Assembly: GCF_014647235.1 (NCBI RefSeq)
Contig: NZ_BMOU01000005.1
Span: 186,379-250,378 of the forward strand
Direction of reading: 5' to 3'
Source: Haloarcula pellucida
Lineage (GTDB): Archaea > Halobacteriota > Halobacteria > Halobacteriales > Haloarculaceae
DNA length: 64,000 bases
Part shown: positions 50,432-59,716 of the stretch, piece after piece
Numbering within the stretch: the first letter of the stretch is position 1
Layout: every line of letters starts with the position of its first letter
The notes under the pieces: model-generated
Databases searched by the model: none
The model's input: the letters and a program-made list of their open reading frames with translations, nothing else
Told to the model about the DNA's origin: nothing
Position numbers and translations under genes: made by a program

Positions 50432-51006
50432 TCGTCAGCGGGGGCGCCGGGGCACTGCTCGGCGGGATGGCTGGGGTCGATACCGGCGTAGGCGACGGCC
50501 CGTTCGCCCAGTTCGGTCAGTCGTTCGCGGTCCGCGTCGGGGAGTGCCCCGTCGATAGCGTGCGAGTCGGTGATGGCGGCCTGATGGGGGAGCACCCACG
50601 CCTCGAACGCCCGACAGACGCTTCTGAGATGTTCGAGGGCGGGGAGGGGGAAACTGCCACCGGAGACGGCCAGCAGACCGACCGTGGTGTCGTCGAACTC
50701 GTCGAAGCCACAGTAGTCGAGCGCCGTCTTCAGCGGCGACGAGTATGACCCGTGGTACATCGGCGTTCCCAGCAGTACCGCGTCGGCGGCCTCGATACGG
50801 TCCGTGAGCGCCTCGACGTCGGCGGGCGGGGTCGCGTTCGGGTCGAACGCGGGCAGGTCGTACTCACGCAGGTCCAGCAATTCGGTTCTGGCACCGCGTT
50901 GACGGGCGGCCGCGAGGGCACACTCGGTCGCTTTGCGGGTGACACTTCCGTCGTTCAGGCTCCCGGCGACGCCGACGACCAACGGCCGGGACGGGGTCGA
51001 TGACAT
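50428..51006 (-). CDS. NAD(P)H-dependent FMN reductase (flavodoxin-like)
   Basis: The 192-residue protein has a flavodoxin-like fold with the phosphate-binding loop GSLNDGSVTRKA (about 15-26) and the flavin-contact segment LLGTPMYHGSYSSPLKTALDYCGFDEF (about 78-104). It reduces FMN or acts as a quinone/azo reductase by family. It starts at ATG 51004-51006 and converges with the regulator gene at 49556. Confidence 0.92.
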   Translation of the reverse strand: MSSTPSRPLVVGVAGSLNDGSVTRKATECALAAARQRGARTELLDLREYDLPAFDPNATPPADVEALTDRIEAADAVLLGTPMYHGSYSSPLKTALDYCGFDEFDDTTVGLLAVSGGSFPLPALEHLRSVCRAFEAWVLPHQAAITDSHAIDGALPDADRERLTELGERAVAYAGIDPSHPAEQCPGAPADD

Positions 51007-51082
51007 AGGAGAGTCGAGGGGCGACCCCTCCCTTAATGTTTCCAGACCTACAGTTCTGTAGCCGCGTTTACTGAAACTCAGT

Positions 51083-51937
51083 TCAGGCGGCCAGCGAGAC
51101 GTCCAGATACAACATGACGATAGCGCCGCCCATCAGCCCCAGCGTCGCGATGCGCTCGTGACCGTTCCGGTGGGTCTCGGGGATTATCTCGTCGGAGATG
51201 ACGAACAGCATCGCACCCGCTGCAAAGCCCATCGCGTAGGGGAGCAGCGGTTCGACGAGGGTGACGGCGACGGCGCCCAGAACCGCCAGCGGGATCTCGA
51301 CCACGCCCGCTCGGATGCCCGCGACGACGGCGTACAGGCGCCTGTCGAGGCCGGCGTTGATGGCCGCCACCGACACCGCCAGCCCTTCCGGGATGTTCTG
51401 GATGCCGATGGCGAGCATCAACGCGAGCGCGCCGCCGAGTTGCGACGGGTCGCTGGCCGCCGCGCCGAACCCGACGCCGACAGCGAGCCCCTCGGGCATG
51501 TTGTGGAGCGTGATGGCGAGGATGAACAGGACGACGCCGGCCAGTCGCTGGTCGTCGACTGGCAGCGTCTCGCTCTGGCCGGCGGCATCGGTCCGCTTAC
51601 TCCCGGTCAGGAGGTAGTGGGCGTGGGGCAGGAAGCGGTCGGCCTGGTCCAGAAAGAGCGCGCCGAGGCCAACGCCGACCAGCGTCGGAATCGGGTTCCC
51701 GCCGGAGTACTCCTCGATGCCGGGGATGATGAGACTCGTGAACGCCGCCGCCAGCATGACGCCGGCGGCAAACCCCAGCGCGGTGTCGAGTGCCTCCTGC
51801 GAGGGGTCTCGCCACACCAACACGAGCGACGCCCCGAAGAGGTTCAACGTCGCGATGACGAGGCCGCCGACCAGTCCCAACACGAGCGGGTCGGTGCCAA
51901 AGAGCGACGAGAACGTCTCGGCGAATCCTGACTGCAT
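51083..51937 (-). CDS. ZIP-family metal transporter
   Basis: The 284-residue protein has eight hydrophobic segments and the two ZIP signatures LHNMPEGLAVGVGFG (helix IV) and GIQNIPEGLAVSVAA (helix V), which bind the transported metal. The loop after the third helix (GSKRTDAAGQSETLPVDDQ) is short. It likely imports Zn(II), Fe(II) or Mn(II). It is a single gene on the minus strand, divergent from the 52025 gene. Confidence 0.93.
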   Translation of the reverse strand: MQSGFAETFSSLFGTDPLVLGLVGGLVIATLNLFGASLVLVWRDPSQEALDTALGFAAGVMLAAAFTSLIIPGIEEYSGGNPIPTLVGVGLGALFLDQADRFLPHAHYLLTGSKRTDAAGQSETLPVDDQRLAGVVLFILAITLHNMPEGLAVGVGFGAAASDPSQLGGALALMLAIGIQNIPEGLAVSVAAINAGLDRRLYAVVAGIRAGVVEIPLAVLGAVAVTLVEPLLPYAMGFAAGAMLFVISDEIIPETHRNGHERIATLGLMGGAIVMLYLDVSLAA

Positions 51938-52024
51938 GGTCGTTGCCTGCGGGACGCCGACCTTTGTAGCTACCGTCCGAGGACCCCGGAAGGCTTTTTT
52001 CTGCCGTCGGCGGAGACGGGGGTG

Positions 52025-53380
52025 ATGGAACGTGCCACGCGCGGTGTCGCTCTCGTCGGCCTCAGCCTCCTCCTCCTCGTCGGAACGCTCGCGGTCGGCG
52101 CGGCGACGGCACCGGACCGCGGTATCGGCGGCGACGGCAGCGAGGGCGCGACGCTCGTCGGGTCACAGGGCGGCGGCCCCGGATGGCACGAGAAGGGGAG
52201 CGTCTACCTCGTCGAAGACGGCTCTATCGCGTGGCGCGAGGGCAGCGCCGACAGCTACTTCGACGTGACGATGCTGCCGGACGGCACCGTGATGGCCGGG
52301 TTCATGCACTCGGGCTACGAGTCCGGGTGTGGCCCCTACGACGACCCCTGTACGAAGACCGGGTTCCGTATCATCGACCCCGACGCCGAGGGCGGGCCGA
52401 GCGTCGTCTCCGAGTACGCCTTCCCGGTCCGCACCGCGAAGAACAGCGAGACCCACGACGTCGAACGGCTGGATTCGGGCGAGTACCTGCTCTCGGACAT
52501 GGAACACGAGCGGATATTCACCGTCCGGAACGAGACGGTGACGTGGCAGTGGAACGCCTCGTCGTTCTACGACGCGCCGCCGGACGTGACCGAGCGCGAT
52601 TGGCTCCACATCAACGACGTCGACGCCGTCAACCAGACCCACTACCTCGTCTCGGTTCGCAACGCCAACCAGATTCTCCTGATAGAACGCGGCGAGGGCG
52701 TCGTCGAAGTGATAAACGAGGACCGGGGCGGCGACGACAGTTCCTGTCTGGGCAACGGGCAACTCTCGGACTTCGACGGCGACGGCGACGTGCGCTGTGG
52801 CAACCCCGAGCTACTCGACCACCAACACAATCCCCAGTGGCTGGGCGAGGGCGCGGTTCTGGTCGCGGACTCGGACAACGACCGCGTGGTCGAACTCCAC
52901 CGCGAGGACGGCCGCTGGGAACCGGCGTGGACGCTCGAACGGGCGGGCGGCATCGACGTCCACTGGCCCCGTGACGCCGACAGACTGGACAACGGCAACA
53001 CGCTGGTCACGGACACCCTGAACAAGCGCGTCTTCGAGGTGACGCCGAACGGCACCGTCGTCTGGAGTACGGGGACCCCAAGCGACTCGCCGATTCCCTA
53101 CGAGGCCGAGCGACTGCCGGAAGGCGAGCGTGCCGGGGCACAACAGTACGGGACGGCAGACGGCGAGAGCGGGGCCGGGACCGCCACCGAAGCGGCGACC
53201 GGCACCGGGACGGCCACCGACGGCGGGCGGATTCCGGGCCTCTCGCTGGCGCTGGTCGGCGTCCGAGCGGTGGCCCCGTGGATACCGTTCTGGTTCGGCG
53301 AGGCCCACCTCGCCCTCTCGTTCGTCGCGATAGTCGGCGTCGCCGCCGGGAGCGTCGACTGGTATCGCCAGCGGGACTGA
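52025..53380 (+). CDS. Membrane-anchored arylsulfotransferase-like beta-propeller protein
   Basis: The 451 residues from ATG 52025 have an N-terminal membrane helix, then repeated beta-propeller blades (DVTMLPDGTVMAGF, HDVERLDSGEYLLSD, HWPRDADRLDNGNTLVTDTLNKRVFEVTPNGTVVWS) as in the ASST family, and a C-terminal hydrophobic segment before VDWYRQRD. A Thr/Gly-rich linker (about 385-405) precedes the C-terminal helix. ASST enzymes move sulfate between phenols; the archaeal role may be different. Several N-x-S/T sequons suggest an outside domain. Confidence 0.82.
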   Translation: MERATRGVALVGLSLLLLVGTLAVGAATAPDRGIGGDGSEGATLVGSQGGGPGWHEKGSVYLVEDGSIAWREGSADSYFDVTMLPDGTVMAGFMHSGYESGCGPYDDPCTKTGFRIIDPDAEGGPSVVSEYAFPVRTAKNSETHDVERLDSGEYLLSDMEHERIFTVRNETVTWQWNASSFYDAPPDVTERDWLHINDVDAVNQTHYLVSVRNANQILLIERGEGVVEVINEDRGGDDSSCLGNGQLSDFDGDGDVRCGNPELLDHQHNPQWLGEGAVLVADSDNDRVVELHREDGRWEPAWTLERAGGIDVHWPRDADRLDNGNTLVTDTLNKRVFEVTPNGTVVWSTGTPSDSPIPYEAERLPEGERAGAQQYGTADGESGAGTATEAATGTGTATDGGRIPGLSLALVGVRAVAPWIPFWFGEAHLALSFVAIVGVAAGSVDWYRQRD

Positions 53381-53381
53381 C

Positions 53382-54518
53382 TCAGAACGGGCCCGACGTC
53401 CCGACCAGCCGTCGCATCTCCATCGCCGACGCGAAGTCCGCCCGGGTGACGACGTGAACGCCGTCGGGGCCCTCGATGAGGGCCGCGCTGGCCCGGGCCG
53501 TATCGAGTTCCACAAGCGCGTCGAACGCGGGACTGTCGGCGGCCATCCGGGGCAGGTCCGTCTCCATCAGGTCGGCGACGGTGTCGGCCTCGCGCTCGGC
53601 CTTCGAGAGGGCGCGGAAGTCCTCGATGGTGACGACTCCGATCACCTCGCCGTTCTCTGTGACGGTGAACTCCGAGGAGCGGTCGGCGAACATCCGGTCG
53701 ACCAAGTCCTCGATGCTGGCGTCGGCCTCGACGGTCAGAGCCACGGGTCGGGCGACGTCGCCGACTGTGAGGCCGTCGAGCAGGTCAGACAGGGCGACAG
53801 TCCGGGACTCGCCGGTGGCGGCGGCGTAGATGAACAGTGCCAGTAGAATCAACAGCGGACTAAAAGTCAGCGCTCCGAAGACGGCAAAGAGCACGGCGAA
53901 GGCCGTCCCGATACGGGCGGCGATGCGGGTCGCGGAGGCGTAGGGACGGTTCCGCGCGAGCAGCGCCCGCAGGACCCGCCCCCCGTCCATCGGGAACGCC
54001 GGGACCATGTTGAACACCGCAAGCAGGACGTTCGTCACGGCCAGCCACCCGACGACGAACAGCGTGACGGTCGCACTGGCCGGGAGCGCGAGCACTCCGG
54101 CGTAACAGACCGCGCCGACGGCGACGCTGGTTATCGGGCCGGCGACGGCGATCCAGAACTCCCGGTTCCACTCTCTGGGCATCTGCTTGAAACTCGCCAG
54201 CCCACCGAGAATCCACAGCGTGATCGACTCGACTTCGAGGTCGTAGCGCATCGCCGCCCACGCGTGGCCGAGTTCGTGGAGGGTGACGCTGACGAACAGG
54301 CCGACGGCGGCGAGCGTGCCGACGAGCCACGGGGTCGTTCCGGCCTGCAGGCGGACGAGGTCGAGTTCGGTCCCGGCGAGACCACCGACGATGCCGGCGT
54401 AGAACTCTATCTGTGCACCGCTCCCGATGAGCCACGCGAGTACCGGCAGAAAAACCAGTAGGGAGATGTTGACACGAATAGGAATCCCCCACACTGTCGT
54501 GATGTGGTAGTTTCGCAC
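53382..54518 (-). CDS. Site-2-type intramembrane metalloprotease (M50) with CBS pair
   Basis: The 378 residues from GTG 54516-54518 (MRNYHITTVWGIPIRVN) carry the zinc motif HELGH at 81-85 and the second motif NMVPAFPMDGGR at about 170-181, both inside membrane helices. Two CBS domains (about 250-370) follow and could sense adenine nucleotides. The family cleaves membrane-bound regulators or processes proteins within the membrane. The longer in-frame start region overlaps thiE and is rejected. Confidence 0.93.
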   Translation of the reverse strand: MRNYHITTVWGIPIRVNISLLVFLPVLAWLIGSGAQIEFYAGIVGGLAGTELDLVRLQAGTTPWLVGTLAAVGLFVSVTLHELGHAWAAMRYDLEVESITLWILGGLASFKQMPREWNREFWIAVAGPITSVAVGAVCYAGVLALPASATVTLFVVGWLAVTNVLLAVFNMVPAFPMDGGRVLRALLARNRPYASATRIAARIGTAFAVLFAVFGALTFSPLLILLALFIYAAATGESRTVALSDLLDGLTVGDVARPVALTVEADASIEDLVDRMFADRSSEFTVTENGEVIGVVTIEDFRALSKAEREADTVADLMETDLPRMAADSPAFDALVELDTARASAALIEGPDGVHVVTRADFASAMEMRRLVGTSGPF

Positions 54519-54746
54519 GCTCGAACGGATGGGTGGGAAACGGTAATATCTTCGGCTCAGATCCCGGGGACTCGGGCCCCGAGGGCGGCGGTGGTGGCCG
54601 CGAGGTGTCTCACAGTGCGCCGACGAGCAGGCCGACCACGAGCGAGAGCAGCGAGGACCACGCGACACCGTTCGGCGACCAACGAACAGCGTCTTTGCCG
54701 GGCCGAGAGCACAAGAGTGAGAACGATGCCGGGCCGAGCCGTCCAT

Positions 54747-55391
54747 ATGGTCGACTGGGACGTGTATCTGGTGACGGGCGAGTCGCTGTCGGCGGGCCGG
54801 ACCACCCGCGAGATAGTCCAGCGGGCAATCGAAGGCGGCGTCGGCGTCGTCCAGTTGCGCGAGAAGGGCCGAACCGTCCGCGAGCGCTACGAGATGGGCC
54901 GCGAGATCCGGGCCCTCACCCGCGAGGCCGGCGTTCCCTTCGTCGTCAACGACAGAATCGACCTCGCACAGGCACTGGACGCCGACGGCGTCCATCTGGG
55001 CGACGACGACCTGCCGGTCTCGGTCGCCCGCGAGATACTGGGCGAGGACGCCATCATCGGCCGCTCGGTGTCGTTCGTCGCGGACGCCGAAGCCGCCGAA
55101 GCGGCCGGCGCGGACTATCTGGGCGTGGGGACGGTGTACCGAACCGGGTCGAAAGACGACATCCCCGACGAGGAACACGGCGTCGGCCCGGAGCGAGTCG
55201 CAGACATCGCCGCCGCTGTCGACATCCCCATCGTCGGCATCGGCGGCATCACGGCCGAGAACGCCGCCGAGGTGAGCGCGGCAGGGGCCGACGGTGTCGC
55301 GGTCATCACCGCCATCACGCGGGCCGAGGACCCCGAAGCGGCGACGGCGGCGCTCCGCGAGGCCGTCGAACGAGGGAGAGTCGAGCGGTGA
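54747..55391 (+). CDS. thiE: Thiamine-phosphate synthase ThiE
   Basis: ThiE joins HMP-PP and thiazole phosphate to thiamine phosphate. The 214-residue TIM-barrel protein shows QLREKG (about 36-41), VVNDRIDLA (67-74), GVHLGDDDLP (81-90), GRSVSFV, YLGVGTVYRTGSK and VGIGGI. ATG 54747 is the common start; ATG 54726 adds seven residues. It is divergent from the M50 gene and converges with the glutaredoxin-like gene. Functionally it complements the HMP salvage block at 25363-29334. Confidence 0.95.
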   Translation: MVDWDVYLVTGESLSAGRTTREIVQRAIEGGVGVVQLREKGRTVRERYEMGREIRALTREAGVPFVVNDRIDLAQALDADGVHLGDDDLPVSVAREILGEDAIIGRSVSFVADAEAAEAAGADYLGVGTVYRTGSKDDIPDEEHGVGPERVADIAAAVDIPIVGIGGITAENAAEVSAAGADGVAVITAITRAEDPEAATAALREAVERGRVER

Positions 55392-55640
55392 CTACGCGGT
55401 CAGTTTCCGTCTGAGTCGCCGCTCGTCGACGCGGTACTTGAACGCCGGGGACCCGTCGAGCAGGACGTACGGGACCCGTTCGCCGTACTCCTCGCGCAGT
55501 TCCTCGTCGGTGTCGACGTCGACCAGCGAGAGGTCGAGCGCGACGCCCTCGTCGTCGGCGACTCGTTCGATAGTGTCGATAGCCTCCTCGCAGAGGTGAC
55601 AGTCCTCGCGCGTGTACACCGTGACCGACACGTCGCTCAT
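55392..55640 (-). CDS. Glutaredoxin-like thiol protein
   Basis: The 82-residue thioredoxin fold runs MSDVSVTVYTREDCHLCEEA with the redox motif CHLC at about 14-17, then VDVDTDEELREEYGERVPYVLLDGSPAFKYRVDE with the cis-Pro in RVPYV. It belongs to the glutaredoxin-2/C-terminal-like mini-glutaredoxins. ATG 55638-55640. It converges with thiE with no spacer. Confidence 0.9.
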   Translation of the reverse strand: MSDVSVTVYTREDCHLCEEAIDTIERVADDEGVALDLSLVDVDTDEELREEYGERVPYVLLDGSPAFKYRVDERRLRRKLTA

Positions 55641-55722
55641 CACCCGGCCGTACCCGCTCGACGGGCAAATGCCCATCTGTTTCGCCGAGGGGTTTCTGTG
55701 TGTTCGTCCCCAACGACGGGCT

Positions 55723-56676
55723 ATGGCAGGGTGGACCGCCGACGATATGCCGACGATGGAGGACAGGACCGTGGTCGTGACCGGGGCCAACAGCGGCCTC
55801 GGCTACGAGGGAACGAAAGCGTTCGCCCAGAAGGGCGCGACCGTCGTGATGGCGTGTCGGAGCGTCGACCGGGGCGAACGGGCGGCCTCGGAGATTCGCC
55901 ACGTCGACGGCAACGCCGACCTCGACGTCCGGGAGTGTGACCTCGCCGACCTCGACAGCGTCGCGGCGTTCGCCGAGGGCGTTCGCGAGGACTACGAGGC
56001 CGTCGACGTCCTCTGTAACAACGCCGGCGTGATGGCCATCCCCCGACAGGAGACGGCCGACGGCTTCGAGATGCAACTGGGGGTGAACCACCTCGGCCAC
56101 TTCGCGCTGACGGGCCGCCTGTTCCCAGCCTTGCGGGCGAGCGACGGCGAGGCCCGCGTCGTCACGCAGTCCTCGGGCGCCCACGAGATGGGCGAGATGG
56201 ACTTCTCGGACCTCCAGTCCGAACGGGACTACGGGAAGTGGGCGGCCTACGGCCAGAGCAAACTGGCGAACCTCCTCTTTGCCTACGAACTCGACCGGCG
56301 ACTCGACGACCACGGCATCGACGACGTCCGCAGCGTGGCCTGTCACCCGGGCTACGCCGACACGGACCTCCAGTTCCGCGGCCCGCGCGAGATGGGGTCG
56401 TCGCTCCGGATGGCCGGGATGAAAGTCGCCAACGCGCTGTTCGGCCAGTCGGCCGCACAGGGGGCGCTCCCGATGCTGTACGCCGCGACGGCCGACGACG
56501 TCCTCGGCGGCGAGTACGTCGGCCCAGACGGCCTGTTGGAGATGCGCGGCCATCCGGAGTTCCAGCAGTCCAACGAGGCGTCCAGAGACGAGGGCGACGC
56601 CGACCGTCTCTGGGCGGTCTCAGCGGAGTTGACCGGCGTCGCGTACGACTTCGAGACGGCGACGATACAACACTAG
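55723..56676 (+). CDS. Short-chain dehydrogenase/reductase
   Basis: The 317-residue SDR of the retinol dehydrogenase-like group has TGANSGLGYEG at 20-30 (nucleotide binding), NNAGVM (about 101-106), a serine in TQSSGAH, and the catalytic YGQSK. VACHPGYADTDLQ follows, typical of the group. The substrate is unknown. ATG 55723 is preferred over the earlier in-frame start, which runs through the glutaredoxin promoter. Confidence 0.93.
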   Translation: MAGWTADDMPTMEDRTVVVTGANSGLGYEGTKAFAQKGATVVMACRSVDRGERAASEIRHVDGNADLDVRECDLADLDSVAAFAEGVREDYEAVDVLCNNAGVMAIPRQETADGFEMQLGVNHLGHFALTGRLFPALRASDGEARVVTQSSGAHEMGEMDFSDLQSERDYGKWAAYGQSKLANLLFAYELDRRLDDHGIDDVRSVACHPGYADTDLQFRGPREMGSSLRMAGMKVANALFGQSAAQGALPMLYAATADDVLGGEYVGPDGLLEMRGHPEFQQSNEASRDEGDADRLWAVSAELTGVAYDFETATIQH

Positions 56677-56709
56677 CTTTTTCCACGGACGCGGCTGAAC
56701 TGCCGGGCG

Positions 56710-57795
56710 ATGCAACCCGTCGAGATAGCGGTCAGACTGCTGGCCGGGGTCGGGCTCATCCTCACCAACGGCTTCTTCGTCGCCATCGAGTTCGCCCTGA
56801 CGCGGGCTCGGCAGTTCACCGAAGACGAGTTCGTCAGCGACGGCAACGCCGCCTTGGAGCGCGCGTGGGAGATGACGAACGACCTCGAGATATATCTCAC
56901 CACCTGTCAGGTCGGCATCACCGCCTCCTCCATCGCGGTGGGTATCGTCGCCGAACCCGCGCTCGCCGTACTGTTCGAACCGGTGTTCACCGAGTCGCGA
57001 CTCGCCGGTATCGGTCTCGGAGCCGCCATCGCCTTCCTCATCATCAACCTCGTCCACCTGACCCACGGCGAGCAGACGCCGACGTATCTGGGGGTCGAGC
57101 GGTCGCGGTTCGTCTGTCGCTACGGCGCGACGCCGCTGTACTGGTTCAACTGGCTCATCTCGCCGCTCATCACGCTCGGGGACGCCGTCGCGAAGTGGAC
57201 GCTGCGACTGTTCGGCATCGAGATGACCGGCGCGTGGCTCGAAACCGAGGAGGACGTCATCGAGTCCCGGGCCGACCTCCGGAACAAACTCGGGTCGGTA
57301 CTGAACGAGGGCGGCCTCTCGGAAGAACGCCGCGAGGAGGTGCTTGCGGCGCTCCACGCCGGCGACCAACAAGTCCGGGACGTGATGGTCCCCGCCGAAG
57401 ACATGGTCGTCCTGTCGACGAGTCTCGACGAGACCGAGAACGCCCGCCGAGTCGCCGAGACGCCCCACACGCGGTACCCGCTGGTCGGCGAGGACCTCGA
57501 TGACTTTCTGGGCATCGTCTACGTGCCCGAACTCGTCCGCGAACACGGCGAGGAACCGATCGACGGCACCGTACTCGGCGGTATCGACCTCGAATCGATC
57601 GCGGCCCCGCCGATGGCGATGACCGCAGAAACAAGCGTCAGCGACGCCATCGACCGGTTTCAGGCAGAGAGTCAGGAACTCGCGCTCGTCCTCGAAGACG
57701 GCGAAGTACTCGGGATGCTCACCGTCACCGACGCGCTAGAGGCCGTCGTCGGCGACATCCGTGACCCGATGGACGAACAGGCCGGCGTCGCCTAG
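56710..57795 (+). CDS. CNNM/CorC-type membrane protein with CBS domains
   Basis: The 361-residue protein has a DUF21 (CNNM) membrane region with hydrophobic helices in residues 5-30, 60-90, 95-120 and 135-160. A cytoplasmic CBS pair follows (VRDVMVPAEDMVVLSTSLDETENARRVAETPHTRYPLVGEDLDDFLGIV and VLEDGEVLGMLTVTDALEAVVGDI). Family members move or sense magnesium or other divalent ions. The C-terminal CorC_HlyC domain seems absent. It starts 33 nt after the SDR gene. Confidence 0.9.
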   Translation: MQPVEIAVRLLAGVGLILTNGFFVAIEFALTRARQFTEDEFVSDGNAALERAWEMTNDLEIYLTTCQVGITASSIAVGIVAEPALAVLFEPVFTESRLAGIGLGAAIAFLIINLVHLTHGEQTPTYLGVERSRFVCRYGATPLYWFNWLISPLITLGDAVAKWTLRLFGIEMTGAWLETEEDVIESRADLRNKLGSVLNEGGLSEERREEVLAALHAGDQQVRDVMVPAEDMVVLSTSLDETENARRVAETPHTRYPLVGEDLDDFLGIVYVPELVREHGEEPIDGTVLGGIDLESIAAPPMAMTAETSVSDAIDRFQAESQELALVLEDGEVLGMLTVTDALEAVVGDIRDPMDEQAGVA

Positions 57796-58041
57796 CGCGT
57801 CGACGCGGTCGTTCTCCGGGCCGCCGACGCCGCGCCCGACGTGGCCCAGCGCGCGGGAGTCACTGATCGGTACCGCCGCTCCCGTGACCACGGGACCCGG
57901 ATGTTTCATGTAGAAATAACGTATACTATATACATAGATTGTTTCGAAATCGCCGTACGTGATGGGTCATATGTTATTAAATATGATTGATAGATCCGAA
58001 CGATTCATAACGGACTTCCAACTATGTGGAAGATGTACATC

Positions 58042-59433
58042 ATGTCAACAGCAGACATCCGGAGCGTCCTGCGCGGAGGCGGAGACCGGTTCATCTACCT
58101 CACGTCCGCGCTGGCCGCACTGAACGGTCTCCTGTTCGGGTTCGACACAGGCATCATCTCGGGGGCGTTCCTCTACATCAACGACACATTCACGATGTCG
58201 CCGCTGGTCGAGGGCATCGTGATGAGCGGCGCGATGGCCGGCGCCGCACTGGGCGCCGCCGTCGGTGGAAAACTGGCAGACAGACTGGGGCGTCGCAGAC
58301 TGATACTCCTCGGGGCTGGCGTGTTCTTCGTCGGGTCGCTGACGATGGCCATCGCCCCGTCCGTCCCGGTGCTCGTCGCCGGCCGACTGATAGACGGCGT
58401 GGCCATCGGCTTCGCCTCTATCGTCGGCCCGCTGTACATCTCCGAAATCGCGCCGCCGCGCATCCGCGGGGCGCTCACCTCGCTGAACCAACTGATGGTC
58501 ACCGTCGGGATTCTGGCGTCGTACTTCGTCAACTACGCCTTCGCCGACGCCGGCGCGTGGCGCTGGATGCTCGGCACCGGGATGATTCCGGCCGTCATCC
58601 TCGCGGTGGGGATGCTCAAGATGCCCGAGAGCCCCCGCTGGCTGTTCGAACACGGACGGAAGGACGAGGCCGAGGCCGTCCTCCAGCGGACCCGACAGGG
58701 TGACGTAGACGAGGAACTCGAAGAGATAGCCGAGACCGTCTCGAAGCAGTCCGGCACGGGCGTCCGGGAACTCCTCAAACCGTGGCTCCGCCCGGCGCTG
58801 ATCGTCGGTCTGGGACTGGCCGTCTTCCAGCAGATCACCGGCATCAACGCGGTCATCTACTACGCGCCGACCATCCTCGAATCGACCGGGTTCGGGAGCA
58901 CCACCTCTATCCTCGCGACGGTGGGCATCGGCGTCATCAACGTCGTCATGACCGTCGTCGCCATCGCGCTCATCGACCGCGTCGGCCGCCGCCTCCTGTT
59001 GCAGGTCGGCATCGGCGGGATGGTCGTCACGCTCGGCGTCCTCGGGACGGTGTTCTACCTCCCCGGGTTCGGCGGCGCACTCGGCTGGATCGCCACGGCG
59101 AGCCTGATGCTGTTCGTCGCGTTCTTCGCCATCGGCCTCGGGCCGGTGTTCTGGCTCCTCATCTCGGAGATCTACCCGCTCGCGGTCCGCGGGAGCGCGA
59201 TGGGGACCGTCACCGTCGCCAACTGGGGGGCGAACCTGCTCGTCTCGCTGACTTTCCCGATGCTGACCGCGGGCGTCGGCAAGCCCTCGACGTTCTGGCT
59301 GTTTGGCGCCTGCAGTCTGGTCGCACTGCTGTTCACCTACCGACTCGTCCCCGAGACGAAGGGGCGCTCGCTGGAGGCCATCGAGGCGGACCTCCGCGAG
59401 AACATCGGCACACCCACAGAAGCCGCGGACTGA
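58042..59433 (+). CDS. Sugar porter family MFS transporter
   Basis: The 463-residue protein has 12 membrane helices and sugar-porter signatures: GFDTGIISGAFLYI (helix 1), GGKLADRLGRRRLIL (loop 2-3), PESPRWLFEHGR before the central loop, QQITGINAVIYYAP, and PETKGRSLEAIE near the end. It likely imports sugar by proton or sodium symport. I use ATG 58042 (MSTADIRSVLRGGGDRF); ATG 58024 or 58033 in the same frame are possible. A TATA-like TTATTAAATA lies about 45-70 nt upstream. The 228 bp before it holds only this AT-rich promoter. Confidence 0.92.
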   Translation: MSTADIRSVLRGGGDRFIYLTSALAALNGLLFGFDTGIISGAFLYINDTFTMSPLVEGIVMSGAMAGAALGAAVGGKLADRLGRRRLILLGAGVFFVGSLTMAIAPSVPVLVAGRLIDGVAIGFASIVGPLYISEIAPPRIRGALTSLNQLMVTVGILASYFVNYAFADAGAWRWMLGTGMIPAVILAVGMLKMPESPRWLFEHGRKDEAEAVLQRTRQGDVDEELEEIAETVSKQSGTGVRELLKPWLRPALIVGLGLAVFQQITGINAVIYYAPTILESTGFGSTTSILATVGIGVINVVMTVVAIALIDRVGRRLLLQVGIGGMVVTLGVLGTVFYLPGFGGALGWIATASLMLFVAFFAIGLGPVFWLLISEIYPLAVRGSAMGTVTVANWGANLLVSLTFPMLTAGVGKPSTFWLFGACSLVALLFTYRLVPETKGRSLEAIEADLRENIGTPTEAAD

Positions 59434-59538
59434 AGCGCGGTCACCCCTGTCCTCGACCGGCAGACGGGCCGTGTCACACGAACGCAGGACACCCGTCTGA
59501 CGAGAGTATTTACCCACCCGTACCCTGTTTCGAATCCG

Positions 59539-59700
59539 ATGAACGAGACGTTCCTCGACCTCGAAGAGGTCGAACTCGAACTGGACGAGGCGTTGCTCGA
59601 AGCGGTCGACGAGAAGGCGTTCGCGGACCACCGCGACAACCGCGACGCCGCGATACGGGACCTGCTCGACGAGTGGCTGAAGCGTCGCGACGAGGAGTGA
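59539..59700 (+). CDS. Ribbon-helix-helix-like small protein
   Basis: The 53-residue product MNETFLDLEEVELELDEALL onward has one beta-strand segment (VELELDEALLEAVDEKA) and two helices (NRDAAIRDLLDEWLKRRDEE), fitting an RHH DNA-binding protein of the antitoxin/CopG type. ATG 59539. No partner toxin gene is adjacent. It is acidic, with third-position GC typical of the genome. Confidence 0.7.
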   Translation: MNETFLDLEEVELELDEALLEAVDEKAFADHRDNRDAAIRDLLDEWLKRRDEE

Positions 59701-59716
59701 GGGCTGTCGTCGACGG

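Noticed and set aside
54610-54714. Possible 34-residue membrane peptide on the minus strand (ends AWSSLLSLVVGLLVGAL)
   Set aside because: The tail looks like a real membrane helix, but the start would be a TTG within the thiE leader and nothing else supports it; left as unproven.
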